A stretch of DNA of 64,000 nt from Streptomyces armeniacus (GCF_003355155.1 NZ_CP031320.1:1-64000), one strand, 5' to 3'; counted from the first letter of the stretch, positions 26,439 to 34,761 are shown. Notes: generated by a model from the sequence alone, not told the origin. Program-made: numbers and translations.

Positions 26439-26481
26439 CTTCCGTAATGTGGAAGTAACTTTCTACTCAATGGAACATTGC
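26439..26481. promoter_or_regulatory. Two palindromes in the hyi / thiamine-binding-like promoter region
   Basis: CTTCC-GTAATGT-GGAAG spans 26439-26455, and TCAAT-GGAAC-ATTGC spans 26467-26481. The second has the spacing of the AllR-type operators elsewhere in the window but weaker half-sites. They lie upstream of hyi and of the divergent gene at 26533, so they may serve both. Confidence 0.5.
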
Positions 26482-26532
26482 AGCGCGAGGACCGGGGCTG
26501 TCAAGAGGGGGAGGGGGCAGTAGGTTGGGCGC

Positions 26533-26793
26533 GTGCGATTGAAGGTGGAGTTCACGACAGAGCCGTTCGATCTCGACGAGGCGCCGCGGCACGCGGTCGT
26601 CGCGCGGGAGACCGTGCAGGACGCGGGGCTGGACGCGGTCGACGTCGGCCCGTTCGGCAACACGGCCGAAGGTGCCGCGGACGACGTGCTCGCGGCGGTC
26701 CAGGCGATGCTCAGCCGCTCCCTGGCGGCGGGCGCGACGCGGGTGTCGCTCCAGGTGAACGTGCTGCCCGCGGACGGCGGGGTGGACGCGTGA
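26533..26793 (+). CDS. Thiamine-binding-like (DUF77/MTH1187) small protein
   Basis: The 86-residue protein fits the small ferredoxin-like fold of PF01910. A first beta strand VEFTTEPF is followed by the loop VGPFGNTAEGAADDVLAAVQAM and the closing GATRVSLQVNV, the counterpart of the family's GT-x-EG and GA-x-RV signatures. Family members bind thiamine or its pyrimidine part. Translation starts at GTG 26533 after a GGGGGAGGGGG stretch. It is coupled to the HTH gene by a GTGA overlap. Its place between hyi and uraD hints at a sensing role in purine breakdown, which is inference. Confidence 0.62.
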   Translation: MRLKVEFTTEPFDLDEAPRHAVVARETVQDAGLDAVDVGPFGNTAEGAADDVLAAVQAMLSRSLAAGATRVSLQVNVLPADGGVDA

Positions 26794-27212
26794 CGGCCGC
26801 GGCGGAGAGCGGCGCCCCGGAGGGGCCGCACGCGGACCGGCCGGCCCCCGACCACCCGTTCGTACGAGCGGTCAAGCCGCTGGTGGACGCGATGGGCGGC
26901 GAGCTGGTGCCGCCGGCCGAGGCCGGGGGCGACGACGTCGTGCTGGCCTGGGAGGGCGAGGACGTGGTGGCCGTACGGCTGCCGCACCTGTCCGACTCGC
27001 TGGACCACATCCTGGCCGAGCTGGAGCGGCGGCACGGCGTTCCGCTCGCGGAGCTGGACCGCAAGACCAAGCAGTCGGTGGTGCGCATCCTCGAGATGCG
27101 CGGCGCCTTCACGGTGCGGCACGGTGTGGAGACCGTCGCCAGCGCGCTGGGCGTCAGCCGCTTCACCGTCTACAACTACCTCAACCGCGAGAACGCCAAA
27201 GAGGGCCGCTAG
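26790..27212 (+). CDS. Helix-turn-helix protein (DauR/YheO-type HTH_22)
   Basis: The 140-residue protein ends in a DNA-binding helix-turn-helix of the DauR/YheO sort: TKQSVVRILEMRGAFTVRHGV, then VASALGVSRFTVYNYLNRE (about residues 85-135). Its first half (AVKPLVDAMGGELVPP, VVLAWEGEDVVAVRLP) is shorter than the PAS-like part of DauR and has no recognised ligand domain. GTG 26790 overlaps the upstream stop (GTGA), so the small binding protein and this regulator are made together. A terminator hairpin follows at 27267-27300. It may regulate the neighbouring purine genes. Confidence 0.72.
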   Translation: MTAAAESGAPEGPHADRPAPDHPFVRAVKPLVDAMGGELVPPAEAGGDDVVLAWEGEDVVAVRLPHLSDSLDHILAELERRHGVPLAELDRKTKQSVVRILEMRGAFTVRHGVETVASALGVSRFTVYNYLNRENAKEGR

Positions 27213-27232
27213 CCGCGACGGCCCCGTCGTGG

Positions 27233-27264
<32 letters not shown>

Positions 27265-27266
27265 CA

Positions 27267-27300
27267 GGCCGCCGCCGTCCCGGATGCCGGGGCGGCGGCC
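27267..27300 (+). terminator. Terminator hairpin after the HTH gene
   Basis: GGCCGCCGCC at 27267-27276 pairs with GGCGGCGGCC at 27291-27300 across a 14-base loop that can pair further. GTGTTT follows. It separates the HTH operon from the uraD promoter. Confidence 0.75.
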
Positions 27301-27366
27301 GTGTTTCCCGGGGGTTCCGCGGGGATTCCGGCGTAGTTCCGGCGGAGTCAAGAGTTTCCGAGAGTT

Positions 27367-27381
27367 TCAACAAAGTGTTGA
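27367..27381. promoter_or_regulatory. AllR-type operator upstream of uraD
   Basis: TCAAC-AAAGT-GTTGA is a perfect five-base inverted repeat lying 65 bases before the uraD start. It has the same shape as the sites before catalase and allB, so the urate operon is probably controlled by the same regulator. Confidence 0.7.
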
Positions 27382-27445
27382 CGCGGTGTCCGGTGGGGAC
27401 TTAGCTGTTCCCAGCCCGAACCGCACCACGGCCTCGGAGGCCCAC

Positions 27446-28021
27446 GTGACGTCGACCCCCACCCCAGGTCTGACCTGGCTGAACAGTGCCGAGGCGGGCG
27501 AGGTACGCGCCGCGCTGCACGAGGTGTGCGCCTCGTCGGCGTGGGGCGAACGCGTCCTCGCCCGGCGCCCGTACGCCGACACCGCGGCCCTCTTCCACGC
27601 CAGCGACGCCGCCATGGCCGAGCTCGGCGCGGACGATCTGGCCGAGGCCATGGCGGGGCACCCGCCCATCGGCCGCCCGAAGCCCGGCGACCCGGCATCC
27701 GCACGCGAACAGCGCGGGATGGCCGGCGCGTCCGAGGAGCTGAAGGCGGAGATGCTCGAGCTGAACCTGGCCTACCAGGAACGGTTCGGCCACGTGTTCC
27801 TCATCTGCGCCACCGGACTGGACGGCGAGCAAATGCGGGACGCCGTACGGGAGCGCCTCGGCAACCCTCCGGAGCGGGAGCGGGAGGCCGTACGCTCCGA
27901 GCTGCTGAAGATCAACCGCATCCGGCTGACCCGCCTCGCGCAAGCACCCGAAACCGGGACCGAGACCGCAACCGGGACCGGCACCGGGGCCGAGGCCGCC
28001 GCCACGCACGAAGGAGCCTGA
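27446..28021 (+). CDS. uraD: OHCU decarboxylase
   Basis: The 191-residue enzyme converts 2-oxo-4-hydroxy-4-carboxy-5-ureidoimidazoline to (S)-allantoin. It shows LTWLNSAEAGEVRAALHEVCAS at the start, AMAGHPPIGRP with the catalytic His (about residue 70), and MLELNLAYQERFGHVFLICATG. GTG 27446 has GGAGG five bases upstream. The C-terminus beyond LARLAQAP is a Thr/Gly/Glu-rich tail that looks dispensable. It is the first gene of the uraD-uraH-uricase operon. Confidence 0.92.
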   Translation: MTSTPTPGLTWLNSAEAGEVRAALHEVCASSAWGERVLARRPYADTAALFHASDAAMAELGADDLAEAMAGHPPIGRPKPGDPASAREQRGMAGASEELKAEMLELNLAYQERFGHVFLICATGLDGEQMRDAVRERLGNPPEREREAVRSELLKINRIRLTRLAQAPETGTETATGTGTGAEAAATHEGA

Positions 28022-28023
28022 CC

Positions 28024-28485
28024 ATGAGCGCCGCCCCGCACACCGCCCGTACGGCCTCGGTGTCCACGCACATCCTGGACACCAGCGCCGGACAGCCCGC
28101 CCGCGGCGTGGCCGTCCACCTGTCGGTGCGCGGCGGCGCGGACGGCGACTGGACCGCGTACGGGACGTCGGAGACCGACGCGGACGGGCGCTGCAAGGAC
28201 TTTCCGGCACTGCCGGAGGGCAGCACACAGGTACGGCTCTCGTTCGTGACCGAGCCGTACTTCACCGGCAGGACAGCAAGCACAGAACCGAAGACAGAAG
28301 AGACCGGCAGGCAAGCCGAGGAACAGCAGGACGCCCCCCGCGTAAGGGACAGCGCCCCTGAGGAAAGGGAAAGTGGCAGTTTCTTCCCCGAGGTGACCGT
28401 GGTCTTCACCGTCACACCGGGCGAGCACTACCACGTACCGCTGCTGCTCAACCCGTTCGGCTACTCCGTGTACCGAGGGAGCTGA
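28024..28485 (+). CDS. uraH: 5-Hydroxyisourate hydrolase (transthyretin-like) with an acidic insert
   Basis: The 153-residue enzyme hydrolyses 5-hydroxyisourate to OHCU. It has the family N-terminus VSTHILDTSAGQPARGV with the catalytic His, the core GRCKDFPALP, FFPEVTVVFTV, and the signature end HYHVPLLLNPFGYSVYRGS. Between TEPYF and FFPEV it carries an extra hydrophilic insert of about 37 residues (82-118) with many Glu, Gln and Thr. Normal members are about 110 to 120 residues. The insert falls in a loop between core strands. It starts two bases after uraD ends. Confidence 0.92.
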   Translation: MSAAPHTARTASVSTHILDTSAGQPARGVAVHLSVRGGADGDWTAYGTSETDADGRCKDFPALPEGSTQVRLSFVTEPYFTGRTASTEPKTEETGRQAEEQQDAPRVRDSAPEERESGSFFPEVTVVFTVTPGEHYHVPLLLNPFGYSVYRGS

Positions 28486-28493
28486 CACCCAAC

Positions 28494-29426
28494 ATGCCCA
28501 CGATTCTCGGCCAGAACCAGTACGGCAAGGCGGAAAACCGCGTCGTCAAGATCACGCGGAACGGGGCCACCCACCACATCCGCGACCTCAACGTCTCGGT
28601 CGCCCTCTCCGGCGACATGGACGACGTCCACTACTCCGGCTCCAACTCCCATGTGCTGCCGACCGACACCACCAAGAACACGGTGTACGCGTTCGCCAAG
28701 GAGCACGGCATCGAGTCGCCCGAGCAGTTCGGCATCGCGCTCGCCCGGCACTTCGTGACCAGCCAGGAGCCGATCGGCAGGGCGCGGATACGGATCGAGG
28801 AGTACGCCTGGGAGCGGATCGCCACCTCCGACGCCAACTCCCGCTTCATCGGCGCCGACGAGGTGCGGCACTCGTTCGTACGCAAGGGGCAGGAGACCCG
28901 TACCGCCCAGATCACCTACGACGGCGAGAGCTGGGAGATCCTCACCGGCCTCACCGGGCTGACGGTGCTGAACTCCACCAACTCGGAGTTCTGGGGCTAC
29001 GTCAAGGACCGGTACACCACGCTCCAGGAGGACTACGACCGCATCCTCGCCACCGACGTCACCGCCGTCTGGCGGCACAACTGGACGGATGACGCGCAGC
29101 GTCCGCCGCACTGGGAGAAGTCGTACGCGCAGACGAAGCAGCACATGCTGCACGCGTTCGCCGAGACGTACTCCCTGTCGCTGCAGCAGACGCTGTACCA
29201 GATGGGCTCGCGGGTGATCAACAGCCGGGCGGAGATCGACGAGATCCGGTTCTCCATGCCGAACAAGCACCACTTCCGGGTCGACCTCGAACCGTTCGGG
29301 CTGAAGAACGACGCGGCCGACGGCGCCGTCTACTACGCCGCAGACCGCCCGTACGGTCTCATCGAGGCGACCGTGCTGCGCGACGGAGCGGAGCAGCGCA
29401 TCCCGGTCGACATGACCAACCTCTGA
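28494..29426 (+). CDS. pucL: Urate oxidase (factor-independent urate hydroxylase)
   Basis: The 310-residue cofactor-free uricase oxidises urate with oxygen to 5-hydroxyisourate and releases hydrogen peroxide. Active-site parts are visible: NQYGKAENRVVKI (Lys), SHVLPTDTTKNTVYAF (catalytic Thr), LNSTNSEFWGYVKDRYTTL and FSMPNKHHFRVDLEPFGL (His). It follows uraH by eight bases and completes the operon. A 181-base gap follows, before the 8-oxoguanine deaminase. Confidence 0.94.
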   Translation: MPTILGQNQYGKAENRVVKITRNGATHHIRDLNVSVALSGDMDDVHYSGSNSHVLPTDTTKNTVYAFAKEHGIESPEQFGIALARHFVTSQEPIGRARIRIEEYAWERIATSDANSRFIGADEVRHSFVRKGQETRTAQITYDGESWEILTGLTGLTVLNSTNSEFWGYVKDRYTTLQEDYDRILATDVTAVWRHNWTDDAQRPPHWEKSYAQTKQHMLHAFAETYSLSLQQTLYQMGSRVINSRAEIDEIRFSMPNKHHFRVDLEPFGLKNDAADGAVYYAADRPYGLIEATVLRDGAEQRIPVDMTNL

Positions 29427-29607
29427 CCCTCCGGCCCACTGATCCCCGACCACCTCTGACTCGCGGGGAGCACACAGCTCACCGCGTCATCGGCACCCGG
29501 AGCGGTCACGGCGGGACGGTCCTGTCAGCTGTCCCGCCGGCTCCGGCACTCAAATCACCGAGGGCCCCTGCCGTGCCCACCCGCCGAAGAGAACGAGGAA
29601 ATCCCTC

Positions 29608-30990
29608 ATGGCAGACACCGAGCGCACCGTCATCGAGAACTGCGCCGTCGCGACCGTCGACGCCGCCGACACCGAGTACGCCACCGGCCACATCGTCGTC
29701 GCCGGTGACGTCATCGAGTCCGTCGGCGCGGGCCCGGCCCCCGAGGGCCTGCCGGGCGTCGTACGCCGCGTCGACGGCACCGGTCACCTGGTCACCCCGG
29801 GGCTCGTCAACACGCACCACCACTTCTACCAGTGGCTCACCCGCGGCCTCGCCCAGGACGCCAACCTGTTCCAGTGGCTGGTGGCGCTCTACCCCACCTG
29901 GGCCCGCATCGACGAGCCCATGGTGTACGCGGGCGCCCGCGGCTCCCTCGCCATGCTGGCCCGCGGCGGCGTGACCACCGCCGCCGACCACCACTACATC
30001 TTCCCGCGCGGCTCCGGCGACCTGCTCGGCGCGGAGATCCGGGCCGCCCGCGAGACCGGCGTACGGTTCACCGCCGCCCGCGGCTCCATGGACCGCGGCG
30101 AGTCGGACGGCGGGCTGCCGCCGGACTTCGCCTGCGAGACCACCGAGGACGCGCTGCGCGCCACCGAGGAGGCCGTGGACCGGCACCACGACCCGGCGTT
30201 CGGCTCGATGCTGCACATCGCGGTCGCGCCGTGCTCCCCCTTCTCCGTCTCCACCGAACTGATGCGGGAGGCCGCCGCGCTGGCCCGCCGCAAGGGCGTA
30301 CGGCTGCACACGCACGGCTCGGAGACGGTCGAGGAGGAGAAGTTCTGCCACGAGCTGTTCGGCATGGGCCCCACCGACTACTTCGAGTCCACCGGCTGGC
30401 TCGGCGACGACGTGTGGATGGCGCACTGCGTGCACATGAACGACTCGGACATCGGCGCGTTCGCCCGCACCGGTACGGGCGTCGCGCACTGCCCGTCCTC
30501 CAACGCCCGGCTCGCCGCGGGCATCGCACGCGTGCCGGACATGCTGGCCGCGGGCATCCCCGTCGGGCTCGGCGTCGACGGCACCGCGTCCAACGAGTCC
30601 GGCGAACTCCACACCGAACTGCGCAACGCCCTGCTCGTGAACCGCCTCGGACGGCACCGCGAAAACGCGCTCACCGCACGGCAGGCGCTGCGCCTGGGCA
30701 CGTACGGCGGCGCGCGCGTGCTGGGCCGTACCGCCGAGATCGGCTCCCTCGAACCGGGCAAGCTCGCCGACCTGGTGCTGTGGAAGCTGGACGGCATCGG
30801 CCACTCCTCGATCGAGGACCCGGTCGCGGCACTCGTACTCGGCGCGGCCGCACCCGTCACCCTGTCGCTGGTCGGCGGACGACCGGTGGTGGAGGACGGC
30901 CGGCTGCGAACGGTCGACGAGGACGACGTCGCGCGCGACGCGCGGGACCAGGCGCGGCGGCTCGCGCGGATCGCGGCCGACGCGGACTGA
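29608..30990 (+). CDS. 8-Oxoguanine deaminase
   Basis: The 460-residue amidohydrolase belongs to the guanine/8-oxoguanine deaminase group and would release urate from 8-oxoguanine. Metal and substrate motifs are TPGLVNTHHHFYQWLTRG (HxH, about residue 70), LHTHGSETVEEEKF, AHCVHMNDSDI and GLGVDGTASNESGEL (Asp). GAGGA precedes the ATG. It is downstream of uricase, so its product enters the same pathway. Other members of this family act on guanine or cytosine-like rings, so the exact substrate is not certain. Confidence 0.85.
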   Translation: MADTERTVIENCAVATVDAADTEYATGHIVVAGDVIESVGAGPAPEGLPGVVRRVDGTGHLVTPGLVNTHHHFYQWLTRGLAQDANLFQWLVALYPTWARIDEPMVYAGARGSLAMLARGGVTTAADHHYIFPRGSGDLLGAEIRAARETGVRFTAARGSMDRGESDGGLPPDFACETTEDALRATEEAVDRHHDPAFGSMLHIAVAPCSPFSVSTELMREAAALARRKGVRLHTHGSETVEEEKFCHELFGMGPTDYFESTGWLGDDVWMAHCVHMNDSDIGAFARTGTGVAHCPSSNARLAAGIARVPDMLAAGIPVGLGVDGTASNESGELHTELRNALLVNRLGRHRENALTARQALRLGTYGGARVLGRTAEIGSLEPGKLADLVLWKLDGIGHSSIEDPVAALVLGAAAPVTLSLVGGRPVVEDGRLRTVDEDDVARDARDQARRLARIAADAD

Positions 30991-31348
30991 ACAACGGGGG
31001 AGCGGCGCCGCGCCGTTGACCGGCGCCGCTGCCCGACGGCACAGCCACAGAGGCGACTTGTCGCTACGGCGCTGTGTCCGTACAACGACACATCGACTCC
31101 GGCCGGGAGGACGGTCCCGGCCGGGTCTGAGCAGCCGAGCGGGCTGCTCGGACGACCGTTCCCGGGGGCACGGGCACCCCGCGTCCCCGGGAACGGGCCG
31201 CACCACCGGCGGACAGGCCACAAGCAGCACCCGGGCGCGACGAACCACAACCGCATACGAGCACCCGCAATGCACCGCACCTCCCTGAAACCGCGTGTCG
31301 GCGCCGGAACCGACGCCGACACCCGTTCAACCGACAGGAGGAACCGGC
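30991..31348. other. Structured intergenic leader before the permease gene
   Basis: This 358-base gap between the deaminase and permease genes has no credible gene. It contains a perfect 12-base inverted repeat at 31156-31167/31185-31196 and, just before it, GAGCAGCC paired with GGCTGCTC around a short loop. A third GC-rich symmetry lies near 31100-31120. It may hold a terminator, a promoter or a leader structure; no known riboswitch consensus was recognised. Confidence 0.55.
31156..31196. terminator. 12-base inverted repeat upstream of the permease
   Basis: Bases 31156-31167 pair perfectly with 31185-31196 around a 17-base loop. The position, about 165 bases after the deaminase stop, fits a terminator or a leader hairpin. 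No U-tract is seen. Confidence 0.5.
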
Positions 31349-32854
31349 GTGGCCAAGACGCCCAGGTTCACCGCGCAAGGCAGCACCCCGGACGAGGGCC
31401 CGGAGGGGGCCACGGGCTCCGGCCCGGACGAGACCCCGGCTGAGAGCCCGGTCCCACCGAAGCATCCCGTCGACCAGACCCTCCCCCCGTTCAAGCTCGT
31501 CACCGCGGGACTCCAGCACGTGGCGGCGATGTACGCGGGCGTGGTCGCACCGCCGCTCGTCGTCGGCACGGCCGTCGGCCTCTCCGTCACCGAACTGACC
31601 TTCCTCATGGGCGCCAGCCTCTTCACGGCGGGCATCGCGACCCTGCTCCAGACGCTCGGCGTGTGGAAGATCGGCGCCCGGCTGCCGTTCGTCAACGGCG
31701 TCACCTTCGCCGGCGTCGCCCCCATGCTGGCGATCGTCAGCTCGCAGGGCACCGAGGACGCACTGCCCGTCATCTTCGGCTCGGTGCTGGTGGCAGGCGC
31801 ACTCGGGTTCCTCATAGCGCCGTACTTCAGCAAGCTCGTACGGTTCTTCCCACCGGTCGTCACCGGCACCGTCATCACCCTCATAGGCGTCTCGCTGCTG
31901 CCCGTCGCCTTCAACTGGGCGCAGGGCGGCGACGCCGAGGCGTCCGACTACGGCGCGAAGAAGAACATCGCGATGGCCGCCGCCACGCTCGTCATCGTGC
32001 TGCTGCTGCGCCGCTTCACACGCGGCTTCGTCAAGCAGATCGCGGTGCTGTTCGGCCTGGTGATCGGCACGGCCATCGCCGTCCCGGTCGGGCTCACGGA
32101 CTTCACCGCGCTCGGCGAGGCCGACGTGGTCGGCTTCCCCACGCCGTTCCACTTCGGGGCGCCGCAGTTCCAGGCGGCGGCGATCGTCTCCATGTGCATC
32201 GTCATGATCGTCTCGATGACGGAGTCCACGGCGGACATGCTCGCCCTCGGCGAGATCGTGGAACGTCCCTCGGACGAGAAGACCATCGCGGCGGGGCTCC
32301 GGGCCGACACCCTCGGCTCGTTCATCAGCCCCTTCTTCAACGGCTTCACGTGCAGCGCCTTCGCGCAGAACATCGGGCTCGTCGCGATGACGAAGGTACG
32401 CAGCCGGTTCGTCGTGGCCGTCGGCGGCGGCATCCTCGTACTGATGGGACTGTGTCCCGTCGCCGCGGCCCTCATCGCCACGGTGCCGCTGCCGGTGCTG
32501 GGCGGCGCGGGCGTCGTCCTCTTCGGGTCCGTCGCGGCGAGCGGCATCCAGACCCTGGTCAAGGCGGGCCTGGAACACGACAACAACGTGATGATCGTCG
32601 CCGTCTCGCTGGGCGTGGGCATCATCCCGATCACAGCGGACGGCTTCTATCACGCGTTCCCGGAGAGCGCCCGTATTGTCCTGGATTCGGGGATCTCGAC
32701 GGGATGCATCGCGGCGATCGTGCTGAACTTTCTCTTCAACCACCTGGGGGAGCGCGGGGGTTCGCCGGCGGACGACTCGGGCGTGGCCCACGCGATGGAA
32801 CCGGGCGAGGAGATCTCCCAGCCGCGCCGCGCACGGCAGTCAAGCGCGCACTGA
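31349..32854 (+). CDS. NCS2-family xanthine/urate permease
   Basis: The 501-residue protein is a nucleobase:cation symporter-2 transporter with about 12 to 14 membrane segments. Family marks are LVTAGLQHVAAMYAGVVAPPL at residue 50, NGVTFAGVAPM, the segment MTESTADMLALGEI (substrate-binding Glu region) and NGFTCSAFAQNIGLVAMT with the NxG-type motif after it. GTG 31349 has a perfect AGGAGG seven bases upstream. It is probably the uptake route for xanthine or urate into the pathway encoded upstream. The N-terminal 40 residues are Gly/Pro/Glu-rich and cytosolic. Confidence 0.9.
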   Translation: MAKTPRFTAQGSTPDEGPEGATGSGPDETPAESPVPPKHPVDQTLPPFKLVTAGLQHVAAMYAGVVAPPLVVGTAVGLSVTELTFLMGASLFTAGIATLLQTLGVWKIGARLPFVNGVTFAGVAPMLAIVSSQGTEDALPVIFGSVLVAGALGFLIAPYFSKLVRFFPPVVTGTVITLIGVSLLPVAFNWAQGGDAEASDYGAKKNIAMAAATLVIVLLLRRFTRGFVKQIAVLFGLVIGTAIAVPVGLTDFTALGEADVVGFPTPFHFGAPQFQAAAIVSMCIVMIVSMTESTADMLALGEIVERPSDEKTIAAGLRADTLGSFISPFFNGFTCSAFAQNIGLVAMTKVRSRFVVAVGGGILVLMGLCPVAAALIATVPLPVLGGAGVVLFGSVAASGIQTLVKAGLEHDNNVMIVAVSLGVGIIPITADGFYHAFPESARIVLDSGISTGCIAAIVLNFLFNHLGERGGSPADDSGVAHAMEPGEEISQPRRARQSSAH

Positions 32855-32871
32855 GATCCACTGGCTCGGCC

Positions 32872-32901
32872 GAATCCAGCCCGTCCGGCGTTTGAGGACG
32901 G
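32872..32901. repeat. Streptomyces intergenic repeat (GGCGTTTGAGGAC type)
   Basis: The stretch around CCGTCCGGCGTTTGAGGACG matches a short element that is very common between Streptomyces genes. It lies in the 370-base gap between the permease and the sulfatase. The rest of the gap is GC-rich, with alternating GGGGCC/GGCCCC symmetries near 33120-33150 and no gene that I can support. Confidence 0.65.
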
Positions 32902-33192
32902 ACCGGGGCGGCCACGGCCCGCTGTGGGTCGCATCCGCTCGGCGGCGACCTGCGGGCCGGCGGTCAACCGCCCTGTGGCGCAGCTCACCTGCGTCGGGGC
33001 CGAGGTTCAAGCGGAGGCGGGCGGGCCCGGCTCCGTTCGGATACAACTGCGTATCGATACGGACGCGGCCCGCCCCGCCCCGTGCCCCCGCCGGGACGAG
33101 GCGCGGCAGGTCCGGGCCCCGGCGCGGGGCCGAGGCCCCTCCGGGGCCGTCGCACACGGGACAGAGGCACCCATTCCGTGGGTCAAGATGAT

Positions 33193-33214
33193 CCTTCAGC
33201 GTGAAGCCTGAAGG
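33193..33214 (+). promoter_or_regulatory. Hairpin covering the sulfatase ribosome-binding site
   Basis: CCTTCAG (33193-33199) can pair with CTGAAGG (33208-33214). The right arm covers part of the AAGGAG at 33211-33216 that serves the TTG start at 33225. Folding would hide the ribosome site, so this may be a translational control element. Confidence 0.45.
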
Positions 33215-33224
33215 AGCAAACGAC

Positions 33225-34706
33225 TTGCACGCCACCAGCAGCCGTCGCCAGATACTCACCGGGTCGGTCGCCGCACTCGGTCTGGCCGGAGTCACCGCGG
33301 CCGTCACCGCGCTCGCCGACGACAGTGACGCCACCCCCTCCGGCGAACCGAAGCCGCAGGGCAAGCCGCGACGGCACCCGAACCTCGTCGTGATCGTCGC
33401 CGACGACCTCGGCTCCGGAGAGCTGGGCTCGTACGGGCAGCAGCTCATCGACACCCCGAGGATGGACGAACTCGCCGCCGACGGGCTCCGCTTCACGCAT
33501 GCGTACGCCGCCGCGCCCGTCTGCGCGCCGTCCCGGTGCTCGATGCTCACGGGGCTGCACAGTGGGCACGCGACCGTACGCACGAACCCGTTCCAGGGCG
33601 GGCAGGCGTCCATAGGGGACGGCGATACGACGTTCGCGGAGGTGCTGCGCGAGCGCGGCTACCGTACGGCGTGCATTGGCAAGTGGGGCTTCGGGCCGGA
33701 GCAGGCGAACCAGCCGAGCCACCCGAACCGGCGTGGCTTCGACGAGTTCTACGGCTACATCGGCCACGGCCGCGCCCACGACTTCTACCCCACGGCCCTG
33801 TGGGACAACGGCCGCCAGACCGTCCTCCGCGCCAACATGCACGACCGCCGCGGCACATACGCCCCCGAGCTGTTCCGGAAGCGGGCGCTCGAGTTCGTGT
33901 CGCGGAACGCGGCGGGCGACGCGCCCTTCCTGCTGTACGTCGCCCCCAACGTGCCGCACGCGCCGAGCCGCAGACTCGAGCCCGCCGAGTACGCCCGGCG
34001 CCTCTGGTCGAAGGCGAACAAGGGGCACGCCGTGCAGGTCAGCCAGTTGGACACGCTCGTGGGGGACATCGTCGACCGGCTGCGCGCCGAGGGCCTGGAG
34101 AAGGACACCGTCGTCCTGGTCACCAGCGACAACGGACCGCACGAGGAGGGCCAGGTCGACCCGGAGCGGTTCGAGGCGACCGGTGAGCTGCGCGGCTTCA
34201 AGCGGAATCTGTACGAGGGCGGCATCCGGGTCCCGCTCGTCGCCTGGGCGCCCGGCCGGATCGAGCCCGGTGCGGTGACCGACCGCAAGACCCCGCTCAC
34301 GGATCTGCTGCCGACGCTGGCCGAACTGGGCGGCGCCGACGTGCCGGACGGCATCGACGGGCTCTCCGTGGCGGGGCTCATGGGCGGCGGGCGGCGCCCG
34401 GAGGCGCACCGCTACCTCTACTGGTTCCGGAACGACCCGCACACCACGCCCCGCGCGCAGGCCGCCGACCGGGGCCGCGGGCTGCGGGTCTGCGAGGCGC
34501 TGCGGCAGGGGGAGTGGAAGATCGTCCGGTTCGCGCCCGGCCGTGAGCGTACGGTGCCGGACGACCGCTGGGACGTGGAGCTGTACAACCTGCGGAAGGA
34601 CCCCGGCGAGCGGCACAACGTCGCGGACCGGCACCCGCGGATCGTGTCCGGGATGGTCGCGCTGCTGCGCGAGGCGTGGCAGGACCCGCCGCCGGCCCGC
34701 GTCTGA
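33225..34706 (+). CDS. Secreted arylsulfatase (Tat-type signal)
   Basis: The 493-residue enzyme belongs to the formylglycine sulfatases. The calcium-binding Asp pair is in LVVIVADDLGSGELG (about residues 60-61), and the modified cysteine is C100 in CAPSRCSMLTG, which fits CxPSR. Later motifs are GKWGFGPEQ and TSDNGPHEEG. The signal SSRRQILTGSVAALGLAG has a twin-arginine pattern. The TTG start at 33225 is chosen because AAGGAG is eight bases upstream; GTG 33201 would add eight residues without a ribosome site. It is monocistronic. Confidence 0.88.
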   Translation: MHATSSRRQILTGSVAALGLAGVTAAVTALADDSDATPSGEPKPQGKPRRHPNLVVIVADDLGSGELGSYGQQLIDTPRMDELAADGLRFTHAYAAAPVCAPSRCSMLTGLHSGHATVRTNPFQGGQASIGDGDTTFAEVLRERGYRTACIGKWGFGPEQANQPSHPNRRGFDEFYGYIGHGRAHDFYPTALWDNGRQTVLRANMHDRRGTYAPELFRKRALEFVSRNAAGDAPFLLYVAPNVPHAPSRRLEPAEYARRLWSKANKGHAVQVSQLDTLVGDIVDRLRAEGLEKDTVVLVTSDNGPHEEGQVDPERFEATGELRGFKRNLYEGGIRVPLVAWAPGRIEPGAVTDRKTPLTDLLPTLAELGGADVPDGIDGLSVAGLMGGGRRPEAHRYLYWFRNDPHTTPRAQAADRGRGLRVCEALRQGEWKIVRFAPGRERTVPDDRWDVELYNLRKDPGERHNVADRHPRIVSGMVALLREAWQDPPPARV

Positions 34707-34761
34707 CGGGCGCGCCTGTACGTACGCGCCCCCTCGCCCGTACATACGCGCCCGGCTCGCG

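Noticed and set aside
31156..31196. Purine riboswitch before the permease gene
   Set aside because: Only stem symmetry was seen; the conserved core and three-way junction of the purine class were not found.
33201..33224. GTG 33201 as sulfatase start
   Set aside because: It lies before the AAGGAG at 33211-33216, which would then be inside the coding region with no other ribosome site upstream.
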